DNA of 64,000 bases from Flavobacterium sp. (GCF_027533505.1 NZ_JAPZUB010000003.1:1-64000), one strand, 5' to 3'; positions 29,440 through 39,335 are shown, counted from the stretch's first letter. Notes: generated by a model from the letters alone, not told the origin. Made by a program: numbers and translations.

Positions 29440-30450
29440 TTAAGGTTTTGCAGTCTTCACACTGTCTCTCGCTTTTTTGGCGGCTTCACGTGCTTCTAAC
29501 TGTTGTTTGCGTTTTTCTTCGGCTGCTTTTTTACGCTCATCAATAATTTTTTTACGCTCTTCTAATGATTTGTTGCGTGCTTCATCGCGTTTTTCTTTTT
29601 CAGCGGCGGCAGCTTCTGTTTTTTCTTCTTTTTTCTGAGCGGCATTTGGGTCTTGAGCAGCCGTTGGTTTGGCTGTATCAGAAACTGTGCCAGTTTTTTT
29701 ATTGTTTTTTTCTTCTAGTTGTTGTTTGCGTTTTTCATCTGCTTCTTTTTTACGGGCTTCAGCGGCTGCTTTTTTATCTTCAATCAATTTTAGACGGGCA
29801 GCTTTACGCTCTTCCATTTGTTTCTGACGCTCCGTCATTTCAGGATTGTCAGCCATCATATCCTCTAATTTTTCTTTAGCTTCCTCTTCTTTAAGTTGCT
29901 TTTTGGACATTTGTTGGCGCCGTTCAGCACGGGTTAAAACACTAATGACGCGGTCGCTAAGGTCATGTTTTTTGGCTGCAAATAGCATTGTTAAGTCGGA
30001 AGATTTATCAAATACATAATCGTATTTTCGTGCTTCCGCCAAATCCTGCACGGCATTAAAAACTTGATCTTGGATGGGTTTTACCAAGGTGGCTTTTTGA
30101 ACGATTAAATCTCCGTTGGGCCCAAAACGCTTTTGTTGGTAATCGATTAACTCTTTTTCTTGAAAAGCAATTTCTTCCTCACGCTCTTCGATTAACTCTT
30201 TGGTCAATAAAACACGTTCCGTTTTTAGCGCTTCTTTAAGTTTGGCAATGTCATTTTTTTTGGTTTCAATTTCTTGCTTCCACTTTTCTGCTTTTTGTTC
30301 CAATTGATTTTTTGCTTCCGCATAAGAAGGAACTTTGTCCAGGATATATTCCATATCGATATAGCCCACTTTAATCCCACGGGATTGTGCTGTAATCAAT
30401 TGTGTGGCGGATAAAAGCACCCAAAAAAGAAGCGAAAACTGTTTTTTCAT
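29440..30450 (-). CDS. OmpH/Skp family protein with long charged C-terminal extension
   Basis: KVGYIDMEYILDKVPSYAEAKNQLEQKAEKWKQEI followed by KE-rich repeats. Confidence 0.88.
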   Translation of the reverse strand: MKKQFSLLFWVLLSATQLITAQSRGIKVGYIDMEYILDKVPSYAEAKNQLEQKAEKWKQEIETKKNDIAKLKEALKTERVLLTKELIEEREEEIAFQEKELIDYQQKRFGPNGDLIVQKATLVKPIQDQVFNAVQDLAEARKYDYVFDKSSDLTMLFAAKKHDLSDRVISVLTRAERRQQMSKKQLKEEEAKEKLEDMMADNPEMTERQKQMEERKAARLKLIEDKKAAAEARKKEADEKRKQQLEEKNNKKTGTVSDTAKPTAAQDPNAAQKKEEKTEAAAAEKEKRDEARNKSLEERKKIIDERKKAAEEKRKQQLEAREAAKKARDSVKTAKP

Positions 30451-30484
30451 AACCGTTTGTGTTAGCATAGCCTAAGCAAATATA

Positions 30485-33139
30485 CTAAAATTGTTGTCCA
30501 ATAATAAAATGGGTCTGCCACCCTCCTTTTTGTGTGGTTCCTGGAATAAAATCGAATCCTTGGGCAAAGTCAATTCCCAACAATCCAAAGGCAGGCATAA
30601 ACACACGAATACCGAAACCGGCTGACCGTTGTATAGCAAACGGATTAAAGCTTCTAAAATTGTTGAACGAGGCTCCTCCTTCTAAAAAAGTTAATGCATA
30701 AATGGAGGCAGCGGCTTTTAAAGTGATAGGATATCGTAACTCCAACGTGAATTTGTTATAGATACTTCCTCCTACATTTGAGGATAAGGATTGGTTGGGA
30801 TACCCGCGTAACTGAATAATTTCTCGGCCATCCAAAGCAAAGTTGGCCAAACCATCACCTCCCACAAAGAAACGTTCAAAAGGAACAACCCCGCGCTCTT
30901 GATTGTAAGCTCCCAAGAAACCAAATTCGGTTAAACTGCGCAACACCAAGTTACCTTGAAGTTTGGTATAGGCATCGGCTTTGAACTTAATTTTATAGTA
31001 TTCCAACCAGTTAAAACGCTTCTGGTCTACTTTGGCTTGATCCACATCGGCCTCTTGGAAGGTGTCGACCCGAGTGTATAGTCCTGTATTCGGATTTTGA
31101 GTAACGAAATCACCGACAGCAGGTAAAACATTTACATTAGGATCAGCCGTCATCGTGTTGGGGTCAAATCGTTTTTTGAATTCAGCTTGATTCGGAAGGT
31201 CGCCATAATCTACCCCGTTCCATAACGAATAGGGTGGAGAAAACTTGGCATTGATGCTAAATTCTGCCCCACGAATCGGGTAAATTGGGTTGATTGCTTT
31301 GTTGTTTCGGGTGAGACCCACACTGAATCCAAAGTTTCTAGAGGTACCATTACCAAATGTAAAAAGTCCTGTATTGTAATTGTTTAAGTTGTAATATTGG
31401 AAACTTAAATTGCCTGAGAGAATAAAAAAGTCATCGGGAATCGTAAGTCGTTTTGCCAAACCGATAGTTACCGAAGTGATGTCAAAACTACGCGAGCGGT
31501 CAATACTGTTAAACGACCCCGAGAAAAGGTATTGCTTACTTTGTGATACGGAGGCCGAGAAACTCACAGGTTTTTTTCCACCAAACCAAGGTTCAGAGAA
31601 CGAAAAACTATAGGTTCTAAAGAAGGTACTCGCTTGTAAACGTAAGGCTAATTTTTGTCCGTCACCCATGGGCAAGGGTTTGTAAGCCGATTTCTTGAAA
31701 ATATTGGCAATCGAAAAGTTGTTGAATGAAAGTCCTAGGGTTCCAATAAATCCACCGCCCCCATAACCTCCTTGGAGTTCAATCTGACTTGAGCCACGTT
31801 CGACCAAATTATATTCAATATCTACAGTGCCCGCTGTGGGGTCAACGTTTTTGAATTTTGGGTCGATGGCTTCTGGGTCAAAGAATCCCAATTGGCCAAT
31901 TTCACGCACAGTTCGAACCAAATCTTCTTTGCTGTATTTTTCTCCGGGTTTCGTTCGCAATTCACGATAGATGACTTTATCATTCGTTTTGTCGTTCCCC
32001 ACAACAGTGATTTTGTTAAAATACGCAATAGGTCCTTCGACAACGCGGATTTCAAAGTCAATGGAGTCTTTCTCCGTTTTTACCTCTACGGCATTGATCG
32101 TAGAAAAGAGGTATCCGTTGTTTTGGTATAAGTTGGTAATATCATCGCCATCGGGTTTACTTTTATCGGAAATGCGTTTTTCCAAGAGAACACCGTTATA
32201 CGTATCCCCTTTTTTGATGCCCAACATACCTGATAACGCTTGGTCAGAATAGACGGAATTTCCTAAAAACTTAATGTTTCCAAAATAATACTTTCGCCCT
32301 TCCTCTACTTTGATGTTCAAGGCTAGTTTTTGCTTTTTGGTATCCAACCACACCGAATCGGAGACTATACGCGCATCACGGTATCCCTTTTCTTTGTATT
32401 TTTCTACAATAGATACCAAATCTTCATTGAATTTACTGCGAATAAATTTAGAAGCTTTGAAAATACGGATTGGGTTTTGTTGTTTCGTGCCTTTCATGGC
32501 CTTTCGCAACTTTTTGTCTGAAAATTTTTCGTTTCCTTCAAAGGTGATGCGGTTGATTTTGATTTTATCTCCTTTGTCAATCCCCACAATCATATTCACT
32601 TGATTGACAGTAGAATCCACGGGAGAAGTCTTTACAGACACTTTGGCGTTAAAGTATCCTTCTTTTTTATACTTGTTTTCGAGGTAGTTACGTGTTGTTG
32701 TAATTAAGTTTTCGTTGACAATTTTCCCTTTTGTTAACGCATTTTCTTTGATTAAGTCCTCGATTTTATTTTTCTTAACCCCATTAATTCGCACGTCATT
32801 TAGTTTCGGTAGTTCTGTAATGTTCAACTCCAAATCGATGGTGTCGCCCCGAATTTCACTAGCATAAAAATCGATATCACTAAAAAGACCAAGTTTCCCT
32901 AATTTTTTAATGGCATTACTAATTTGTTCCCCGGGTACCGTAATTTCTTGTCCTTTCTCTAAACCGGCAAAGGTGACTACGGTGAGTTCATTGTAACTAA
33001 TTTTCCCGGTAACATTTACTTTTCCTAAAATGTATTTTTTTCCTTGGTCGAAAGGAATTCGTTCGGTGTTCTGTGCATTAAGGGCTTGAAACACTCCTAA
33101 TAGTAGGATAGCGGTCCATAATAAGTAGCTATTTTTCAT
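30485..33139 (-). CDS. bamA: outer membrane protein assembly factor BamA
   Basis: POTRA repeats and barrel (RGYPNQSLSSNVGGSIYNKFTLELRYPI; GFGIRVFMPAFGLLGIDFAQGFD). Likely start MKNSYLLWTAILLL at 33139; the ORF track extends upstream into uppS. Confidence 0.95.
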   Translation of the reverse strand: MKNSYLLWTAILLLGVFQALNAQNTERIPFDQGKKYILGKVNVTGKISYNELTVVTFAGLEKGQEITVPGEQISNAIKKLGKLGLFSDIDFYASEIRGDTIDLELNITELPKLNDVRINGVKKNKIEDLIKENALTKGKIVNENLITTTRNYLENKYKKEGYFNAKVSVKTSPVDSTVNQVNMIVGIDKGDKIKINRITFEGNEKFSDKKLRKAMKGTKQQNPIRIFKASKFIRSKFNEDLVSIVEKYKEKGYRDARIVSDSVWLDTKKQKLALNIKVEEGRKYYFGNIKFLGNSVYSDQALSGMLGIKKGDTYNGVLLEKRISDKSKPDGDDITNLYQNNGYLFSTINAVEVKTEKDSIDFEIRVVEGPIAYFNKITVVGNDKTNDKVIYRELRTKPGEKYSKEDLVRTVREIGQLGFFDPEAIDPKFKNVDPTAGTVDIEYNLVERGSSQIELQGGYGGGGFIGTLGLSFNNFSIANIFKKSAYKPLPMGDGQKLALRLQASTFFRTYSFSFSEPWFGGKKPVSFSASVSQSKQYLFSGSFNSIDRSRSFDITSVTIGLAKRLTIPDDFFILSGNLSFQYYNLNNYNTGLFTFGNGTSRNFGFSVGLTRNNKAINPIYPIRGAEFSINAKFSPPYSLWNGVDYGDLPNQAEFKKRFDPNTMTADPNVNVLPAVGDFVTQNPNTGLYTRVDTFQEADVDQAKVDQKRFNWLEYYKIKFKADAYTKLQGNLVLRSLTEFGFLGAYNQERGVVPFERFFVGGDGLANFALDGREIIQLRGYPNQSLSSNVGGSIYNKFTLELRYPITLKAAASIYALTFLEGGASFNNFRSFNPFAIQRSAGFGIRVFMPAFGLLGIDFAQGFDFIPGTTQKGGWQTHFIIGQQF

Positions 33140-33140
33140 A

Positions 33141-33887
33141 TTAGGAAGGGTTAATCTGTTCGCTGGTTTTTCCAAATCTGCGTTCTCTTTTTTGATAATT
33201 GATAATGGCTTCATACAAATGCTCGTCCGTGAAGTCAGGCCACAATACATCGGTAAAAAACAACTCTGCGTAAGCAATTTGCCACAACAAGAAATTACTG
33301 ATTCTGTGCTCGCCACTGGTTCTAATTAATAAGTCAACATCGGGTAAATCATGGGTGTAAAGATGTTGATTAATAATGGATTCGTCAATAGCCTCAATTG
33401 AAATTATACTATTTTTAACTTTGTCGCTGATGTTTTTAACAACTTGAATTAATTCCTCTCGAGAGCCGTAACTTAGGGCTAAAGTGAGGGTCATATGGTT
33501 GTTGTTTTTGGTTTTATCCATCACTTCTAGTAACTCACTGCGCGTTCCTTTGGGCAGTAAATCAAGGCATCCGACCGCATTAAGTCGAATGTTGTTGGAT
33601 TGTAACGTTTTAAGTTCGGTTTTAAGCGATTTAACTAAAAGTTTCATTAACGTTTCTACTTCAATTTTGGGGCGGTTCCAATTTTCGGTTGAAAAAGCAT
33701 ACAACGTGAGGTTTTGTATCCCCAAGCGCGCGCAAGTTTCAACGGTAGTTTTAACCGATTTGGTGCCACGCTCATGGCCAAAAGTGCGCAACATACCTTG
33801 TTTTTTAGCCCATCTTCCGTTGCCGTCCATAATGATGGCAATGTGCTTGGGTAGATTATCGGTATTTACGTGTTGTAGTAAACTCAT
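33141..33887 (-). CDS. uppS: isoprenyl transferase (undecaprenyl diphosphate synthase)
   Basis: PKHIAIIMDGNGRWAKKQGMLRTFGHERG, LTLYAFSTENWNRP, DVDLLIRTSGEHRISNFLLWQIAYAELFF. Confidence 0.97.
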   Translation of the reverse strand: MSLLQHVNTDNLPKHIAIIMDGNGRWAKKQGMLRTFGHERGTKSVKTTVETCARLGIQNLTLYAFSTENWNRPKIEVETLMKLLVKSLKTELKTLQSNNIRLNAVGCLDLLPKGTRSELLEVMDKTKNNNHMTLTLALSYGSREELIQVVKNISDKVKNSIISIEAIDESIINQHLYTHDLPDVDLLIRTSGEHRISNFLLWQIAYAELFFTDVLWPDFTDEHLYEAIINYQKRERRFGKTSEQINPS

Positions 33888-33889
33888 AG

Positions 33890-34570
33890 TTAGTCTGCGC
33901 AAAAGCAGGGTTTATTTCCAAAGGTATAGGTTAGGGTTACTCCCGTAAACACATACCAATCATTACTTTCTAAATTGCCATAACGAAGTGCTGCATACCG
34001 GTTGTTTTTGGGTTGACTTCCATCGAGGTTGTCAGAAAACGTATAACGGGCACCCACTTCAAAGCCCAAAATCCAATGGTCAGCAATATTCGTTTTTATG
34101 CCCACGACCATCGGAATGGCAAGCGTTGAACTACTTTTATCAGTTCTAGTTTCACGATTCACAGTATACAATTCATCATAAAAGGTATACGTTAGTCCTG
34201 TGAATACATAGGGCGTAAATTGGCGGTCCATTTCATGCAGGTCGAACTCAAAAAAATTGAATTCCATTCCTACAGCCAATTCGCGTACTGAATTTTCAAA
34301 GCGATTTCCTCTTCGCTGTCGTCCAGGAACATCGGAGTCCAAATCGTTGGCGCTAATTTTTCCCCAATTGAATGCGAAGCGGTAGGAATGACGCGGACTT
34401 CTATTCCACTTATACAAAAACCCAAAAACGGGTTCGTTTGGATTGATGTAATTTGTTTTACCTACCTCTCCAATGTAATTTGCTCCTCCTGCAAACACGC
34501 CAATTTCATGAATTTGCGCTTGTAATCCAGAAAAAGTCAATACCAATAACGCGATATATATTCGTTTCAT
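33890..34570 (-). CDS. DUF6089-like outer membrane beta-barrel protein
   Basis: IHEIGVFAGGANYIGEVGKTNYINPNEPVFGFLYKWNRSPRHSYRFAFNWGKI; lies between uppS and nadK as in other Flavobacteria. Confidence 0.75.
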   Translation of the reverse strand: MKRIYIALLVLTFSGLQAQIHEIGVFAGGANYIGEVGKTNYINPNEPVFGFLYKWNRSPRHSYRFAFNWGKISANDLDSDVPGRQRRGNRFENSVRELAVGMEFNFFEFDLHEMDRQFTPYVFTGLTYTFYDELYTVNRETRTDKSSSTLAIPMVVGIKTNIADHWILGFEVGARYTFSDNLDGSQPKNNRYAALRYGNLESNDWYVFTGVTLTYTFGNKPCFCAD

Positions 34571-34731
34571 CCAATGGAAAATAGCGTGCAAATATAATAA
34601 TTATCATTAGTAGATAAACATCCCTTTTGAATAATAAAAATTATATTTTACACGGTTAAACCTTCTTTTTATAACTATTCACTGTTCGAAGGGTTTAACG
34701 GCAAAAAAAAGAGTGTAGTGTAATACAGGTG

Positions 34732-35616
34732 TTAATTTCGTTTATCCTCCCCCCAAAGGAGTTTGTTGCGTAAGGTTTTTAAAAAGCTTTCCTCTTGTAT
34801 TTCGACCATTTTAATCGTAAAATCATTTTTCCGTATGGTTAATACATGTTCTTTGGTCAGTGTAATCAAACGGGAATCTAAGGATACTAAAAATTGATCT
34901 TCCCTTCCTGAAACGCGCAAACGGATGGTGGTATGATCGGGAATAACTAAAGGTCGTGCATTGAGGTTGTGAGGCGCAATGGGAGTAATTACCCAGCATT
35001 TGGCATCGGGCGTTAGTACAGGACCTCCGCAACTCAACGAATATCCAGTGGTTCCCGTAGGTGTGGCCACAATGAGACCGTCGGCCCAATAGGAGGTAAG
35101 ATATTCATGGTCTAAATGGGTCTCAATGGTAATCATCGAAGTGGTGTCTTTACGGCTCATGGTCACCTCGTTCATGGCGAAATTGAGTGTGGGGATTATA
35201 CCTTCGTCAGGAGTGATTTGAAGTTCCAACAACGTCCGTTCAGAAATAGTATAGCGTCGTTCCAATACCAATTGTAAAAATGCGTTGATGTTTTCTTTTT
35301 GAACTTTAGCCAAAAATCCTAAACGACCCGCGTTAATCCCTAAAATAGGAATACCCAAATCACGAACAAAAGTAGCGGCACGCAAAATTGTTCCGTCGCC
35401 GCCGATACTAATCATTAAGTCAAATCCCGATTTTAAATCTTCATACGACGAAAATGTTTTATACGATTTTTTGAGCAATTCATGTTCGTATAAAATCGTC
35501 AGAAAATCGGCCTCGATCACTAAATCGACTTGGTTTTCATTTAGAAAAAGAAAAATATCACGAATGATAGGACGGGTATCGTTTTGGTAATACTGACCAA
35601 AGATGGCGATTCTCAT
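34732..35616 (-). CDS. nadK: NAD kinase
   Basis: ISIGGDGTILRAATFVRDLGIPILGINAGRLGFLA, GLIVATPTGTTGYSLSCGGP. Confidence 0.97.
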   Translation of the reverse strand: MRIAIFGQYYQNDTRPIIRDIFLFLNENQVDLVIEADFLTILYEHELLKKSYKTFSSYEDLKSGFDLMISIGGDGTILRAATFVRDLGIPILGINAGRLGFLAKVQKENINAFLQLVLERRYTISERTLLELQITPDEGIIPTLNFAMNEVTMSRKDTTSMITIETHLDHEYLTSYWADGLIVATPTGTTGYSLSCGGPVLTPDAKCWVITPIAPHNLNARPLVIPDHTTIRLRVSGREDQFLVSLDSRLITLTKEHVLTIRKNDFTIKMVEIQEESFLKTLRNKLLWGEDKRN

Positions 35617-35620
35617 AAGA

Positions 35621-36283
35621 TTAGATGTTCAGAAAGCGATCCAAATATTCAGAACGTTCTTTCAAGTTATTCAAAAACATATCATCGTGATGTTCCGAAA
35701 CAATAGTATAATTGTAACGTCGGAACGTTTGAATAATGTCGTTCATGGGGCCAATGGCAATTTTGACGGTTATTTCCACTTGGTCTCCAGCCACATCTGA
35801 GATAAACGCCCCCAACATTTTGGCATTATTACTCTCTACAATTTGAGCGATCTGACTCATTGCATAGTCGTTTAAGCCTTTTTGAACTACAATAATTCCC
35901 CCTTGCTCTTTTAGAAAAGGCGTTTCATGGAAAAATTTGACAATATCCTCCAGCTCATAATACCCTAAATACTGATTGTTTTCATCGTCCAATACCGGTA
36001 CAATGTTCGTGTGATTTTTTGCAAATACCTCCAAAACATCCAACCACATCATACTTTTCCGTGCAAAAAATCCTTCCAAAACATAACGGTAGTCTGAAAG
36101 CGGCTTGTCCATGTCAAACGTTTCTACATCGTCGGCGGCGATACAGCCAATGTAGATGCCTTCTTGCAGCACAGGGAAATTGGAAAATGGAACTTCCAAA
36201 AAAAAGTCTTGCGCGTCAGCAACGGTTTGTAAACTGTCTAAGGCAGCATGATCGTTGGTGATGTAATCATTGATGGCAGTCAT
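35621..36283 (-). CDS. CBS domain-containing protein
   Basis: Paired CBS-like repeats and C-terminal ACT-like region (GGIIVVQKGLNDYAMSQIAQIVESNNAKMLG). Confidence 0.8.
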   Translation of the reverse strand: MTAINDYITNDHAALDSLQTVADAQDFFLEVPFSNFPVLQEGIYIGCIAADDVETFDMDKPLSDYRYVLEGFFARKSMMWLDVLEVFAKNHTNIVPVLDDENNQYLGYYELEDIVKFFHETPFLKEQGGIIVVQKGLNDYAMSQIAQIVESNNAKMLGAFISDVAGDQVEITVKIAIGPMNDIIQTFRRYNYTIVSEHHDDMFLNNLKERSEYLDRFLNI

Positions 36284-36374
36284 AGGGAAGGATATTTAAT
36301 GCAAAATAATCAATTTTTTCGTTCGGGTGTGCCGATTTTAACTTGTATTTTTGCATAATTAATCCACAAATACC

Positions 36375-37088
36375 ATGACAAAACTAAGTGTCAACATCAA
36401 TAAAATAGCCACGTTGCGTAATGCTCGAGGCGGAAATGTGCCCAATGTTGTTGAGGCAGCTGTCGCGATACAGCGTTTTGGTGCCCAAGGGATAACCATT
36501 CATCCAAGACCCGATGAACGGCATATTCGCTATCAAGATGCCCGTGATTTGCGCGGTGTAGTCACTACTGAATTTAATATCGAAGGAAATCCCCAGCATA
36601 ATTTTATCGATCTCGTTCTCGAATGCCGTCCCGAGCAAGTAACCCTGGTGCCCGATGCCGTTGGGGCAATTACTTCCTCAGCAGGTTGGGATACCGTGCG
36701 CCACCAATCGTATTTACAGGAGGTGATAGCTGTATTTAAGGCTCAGGGAATTCGAACTTCAATTTTTGTAGATCCCGATCTAAAAATGATTGAAGGGGCC
36801 AAAGCTACCGGCACCGATCGGATAGAGTTGTATACAGAGCACTTTGCCCAGCAATATGCTTTGGGAAATGAACACGCCATTACGCCCTATGCTGCTGCTG
36901 CGCAACGAGCGGTAGATTTAGACTTGGGCGTGAATGCAGGGCACGATTTAAGTTTGGAGAACATTCGGTTTTTTAAGCAAAATATCCCCGGACTTTTAGA
37001 GGTTTCCATTGGGCACGCCTTAATATCAGAAGCTTTGTATTTTGGTCTTGATAATGTAGTGAATATGTACCTTCAAAAATTGAAATAA
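36375..37088 (+). CDS. pdxJ: pyridoxine 5'-phosphate synthase
   Basis: LSVNINKIATLRNARGGNVPNVVEAA, GITIHPRPDERHI, VNAGHDLSLENI, SIGHALISEALYFGL. Confidence 0.96.
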   Translation: MTKLSVNINKIATLRNARGGNVPNVVEAAVAIQRFGAQGITIHPRPDERHIRYQDARDLRGVVTTEFNIEGNPQHNFIDLVLECRPEQVTLVPDAVGAITSSAGWDTVRHQSYLQEVIAVFKAQGIRTSIFVDPDLKMIEGAKATGTDRIELYTEHFAQQYALGNEHAITPYAAAAQRAVDLDLGVNAGHDLSLENIRFFKQNIPGLLEVSIGHALISEALYFGLDNVVNMYLQKLK

Positions 37089-37099
37089 AAACAATTTTC

Positions 37100-37160
37100 A
37101 ATTCATAACTCATAATTCATAACTCATAATTCATAACTCATAATTCATAACTCATAATTC
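37100..37160. repeat. 14-bp tandem repeat (AATTCATAACTCAT x4 plus partial)
   Basis: Four exact consecutive 14-bp units at 37100, 37114, 37128 and 37142, then AATTC. Confidence 0.95.
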
Positions 37161-37167
37161 TCAAAAC

Positions 37168-37932
37168 ATGTTGTTCTCTAGGATTGAAGGTGAAGGTAAG
37201 CCCTTACTTATTATTCATGGTTTCATGGGAATGTCAGACAATTGGAAGTCGTTTGCGCCTCAATATGCATCGCTGGGGTATCAAGTCCATTTGCTCGATT
37301 TACGAAACCATGGCAAAAGCTTCCACTCAGACGCGTTCAATTATGAAGTGATGATGCAAGATGTTGTAGCCTACGCCAACGAATATCAGTTGAATTCATT
37401 TGACATCATCGGACATTCTATGGGAGGAAAGGTAGCGATGTTGTTGGCGGTCCGTCATCCCGATCGGGTACGGAAATTAGTTGTTGCCGATATCGGACCC
37501 AAATATTACGCGCCGCATCATCACGATATTTTGGCCGGACTCAATGCTGTGGATTTTTCTATTCAACCCGACCGTGCCCAAGTAGAAGAAATGTTGTATC
37601 CCTACATTCCTGATTTTGGTACGCGCCAGTTTTTGATGAAAAACGTATATTGGAAAACACCCGGGCAGCTTGATTTTCGCTTTAATTTAAAAGTATTTAA
37701 CGAGCAAATCGAAGCAGTAGGCGCTGCTTTGCCCGAGCATACGGTTTTCAATAATCCTACCTTATTTTTACGGGGAGGAAATTCGCGCTATATCGTAGAT
37801 GCCGATTGGGAAGGCATTCAACGTCATTTTCCGCAAGCTGTATTAGACACAATTCCCGGCGTAGGGCATTGGCTTCATGCCGAAAATCCGAAATCGTTCT
37901 TTGAGATCACTGCACGATTTTTGCAAGAATAA
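37168..37932 (+). CDS. alpha/beta hydrolase (YbfF-like)
   Basis: LLIIHGFMGMSDNWKSFAPQY, DLRNHGKS, IGHSMGGKVAM, GVGHWLHAENP. Confidence 0.93.
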   Translation: MLFSRIEGEGKPLLIIHGFMGMSDNWKSFAPQYASLGYQVHLLDLRNHGKSFHSDAFNYEVMMQDVVAYANEYQLNSFDIIGHSMGGKVAMLLAVRHPDRVRKLVVADIGPKYYAPHHHDILAGLNAVDFSIQPDRAQVEEMLYPYIPDFGTRQFLMKNVYWKTPGQLDFRFNLKVFNEQIEAVGAALPEHTVFNNPTLFLRGGNSRYIVDADWEGIQRHFPQAVLDTIPGVGHWLHAENPKSFFEITARFLQE

Positions 37933-37950
37933 ATGGGTTCCTTAGGGCAT

Positions 37951-37980
37951 AAAAAAAGGCTTCCGTTGGGAAGCCTTTTC
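37951..37980. terminator. Bidirectional terminator between convergent genes
   Basis: AAAAGGCTTCC-N4-GGAAGCCTTTT. Confidence 0.8.
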
Positions 37981-37997
37981 TATTTATCAAAACTGAA

Positions 37998-38891
37998 TTA
38001 GTTTTTGATTAATTTTTTTACAGCCAAACCTTCCGCAGAAGAAATGTTCAAGAAATAGACGCCTGCATTTAAATCACTCACATTTATAGATGTAGATGAT
38101 GTTGCATCAGCGTTGAAAGATTTCACAATTCTTCCATTGATGTCAGTAATCTCAACTTTGTCAATCAAAATAGCGTCGTCTGAAGAAATATTGACGATGC
38201 TGTTTGATGGATTTGGGTACAAATTGAATTTGTTAGCTAAGAACTCACTGTTTGATAATGTACCAGTTACAGTAATGTTGTCTAGGAACATTACATATTG
38301 GTCGTTTCCATCATTTTGGAAAGCAATACGGAAAGATGTTCCCGCTAAACTTGCTGGAAGTGGCACTTCTCTATAACTACCTGTATTCAACTCGTTGTTG
38401 ACATCAAGCAATAGCGTAGTAAAGTTTGCCACAGCATTACCTCCCGTTGGAGAAATCAAAACGCGGTAATCTTCCAAGAAATTGGCGCTACCTAAACTAA
38501 CTGCTGCCCAGTTAAGGCTTAATCCAGTTGTTCCAGCGGGTACAGTGATAAGAGGTGATACAAGCCAATCGTTAGCAACACCAACAGGTGTGTACCATGA
38601 GTTACTTGCAATAATGTTACCATCCATTCCTGTTGCGGCTGCTGGGTAACCTGGATAATCAGGATTAGCACCTTGAATGTCAGCAAGTGATAGTACTGTC
38701 CAAGCATTCTGAACAAGGAACGATAGCGGTTCACCATCGGTTCCGTCAGGTCCCACAGGAGTTCTGTTGTCAAGGTTGTAAAGAGTCCATCCACTAACCC
38801 CAGGTCCGTTACCATCCCAATTTTCTTGGAAAATTTGTGCTGATGCCATAGAACCAGCCAATAATGTTAAAGAAAGTAATAGTTTTTTCAT
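37998..38891 (-). CDS. T9SS type A sorted protein with choice-of-anchor / cleaved-adhesin-like domain
   Basis: Signal peptide; NWDGNGPGVSGWTLYN..., DYRVLISPTGGN; C-terminal FNLYPNPSNSIVNISSDDAI...NLNAGVYFLNISSAEGLAVKKLIKN (Por secretion-type tail). Confidence 0.9.
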   Translation of the reverse strand: MKKLLLSLTLLAGSMASAQIFQENWDGNGPGVSGWTLYNLDNRTPVGPDGTDGEPLSFLVQNAWTVLSLADIQGANPDYPGYPAAATGMDGNIIASNSWYTPVGVANDWLVSPLITVPAGTTGLSLNWAAVSLGSANFLEDYRVLISPTGGNAVANFTTLLLDVNNELNTGSYREVPLPASLAGTSFRIAFQNDGNDQYVMFLDNITVTGTLSNSEFLANKFNLYPNPSNSIVNISSDDAILIDKVEITDINGRIVKSFNADATSSTSINVSDLNAGVYFLNISSAEGLAVKKLIKN

Positions 38892-38986
38892 GTACATAAA
38901 TTTATTAATTACAAAGCAAATCTAAGTAATTTTATTCTTTTACACAATTTTTTTACCTTTAAACCCAACAATTAAGTGTTAATGTT

Positions 38987-39335
38987 ATGAAGAAACTTCT
39001 TGTGCGTGTGTTAGTTACCGCTCTTTTGGTGATGATTATTCCTTACTTTTTTTAAAGGAATTGTGGTCGATGCCTTTACTACAGCCTTAACTGTAGCGCT
39101 AGTTTTAGGGGTGTTAAACCTTTTTGTAAAACCTATTTTCGTCCTTTTTACCTTACCTATTACCGTGTTTAGTCTAGGTTTATTTTTGCTCGTCATCAAC
39201 GGAATGATGATCATGCTTTGCGATTATTTTGTCGACGGTTTTGATGTCAAGAATATCGGTTGGGCCATGCTTTTTAGTGTGGTGCTTTCGCTCTCGCAGT
39301 CACTTGTTTACCGGTTGACTGAACTTAAAAAATAA
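38987..39335 (+). pseudogene. phage holin family (4-TMS, DUF360-like) protein, apparently frameshifted at a T7 tract
   Basis: ATG 38987 reads MKKLLVRVLVTALLVMIIPYFF-stop; the continuation KGIVVDAFTTALTVALVLGVLNLFVKPIFVLFTLPITVFSLGLFLLVINGMMIML lies in the +1 frame. T6 instead of T7 at 39047-39053 restores one frame. Confidence 0.75.

Noticed and set aside
33140-33316. N-terminal extension of the BamA ORF in the track
   Set aside because: Overlaps uppS; the signal peptide starts at MKNSYLL (33139), so the extension is spurious.
37100-37160. Considered as a CRISPR array
   Set aside because: 14-bp units abut directly without spacers, and no cas genes are present in the window.
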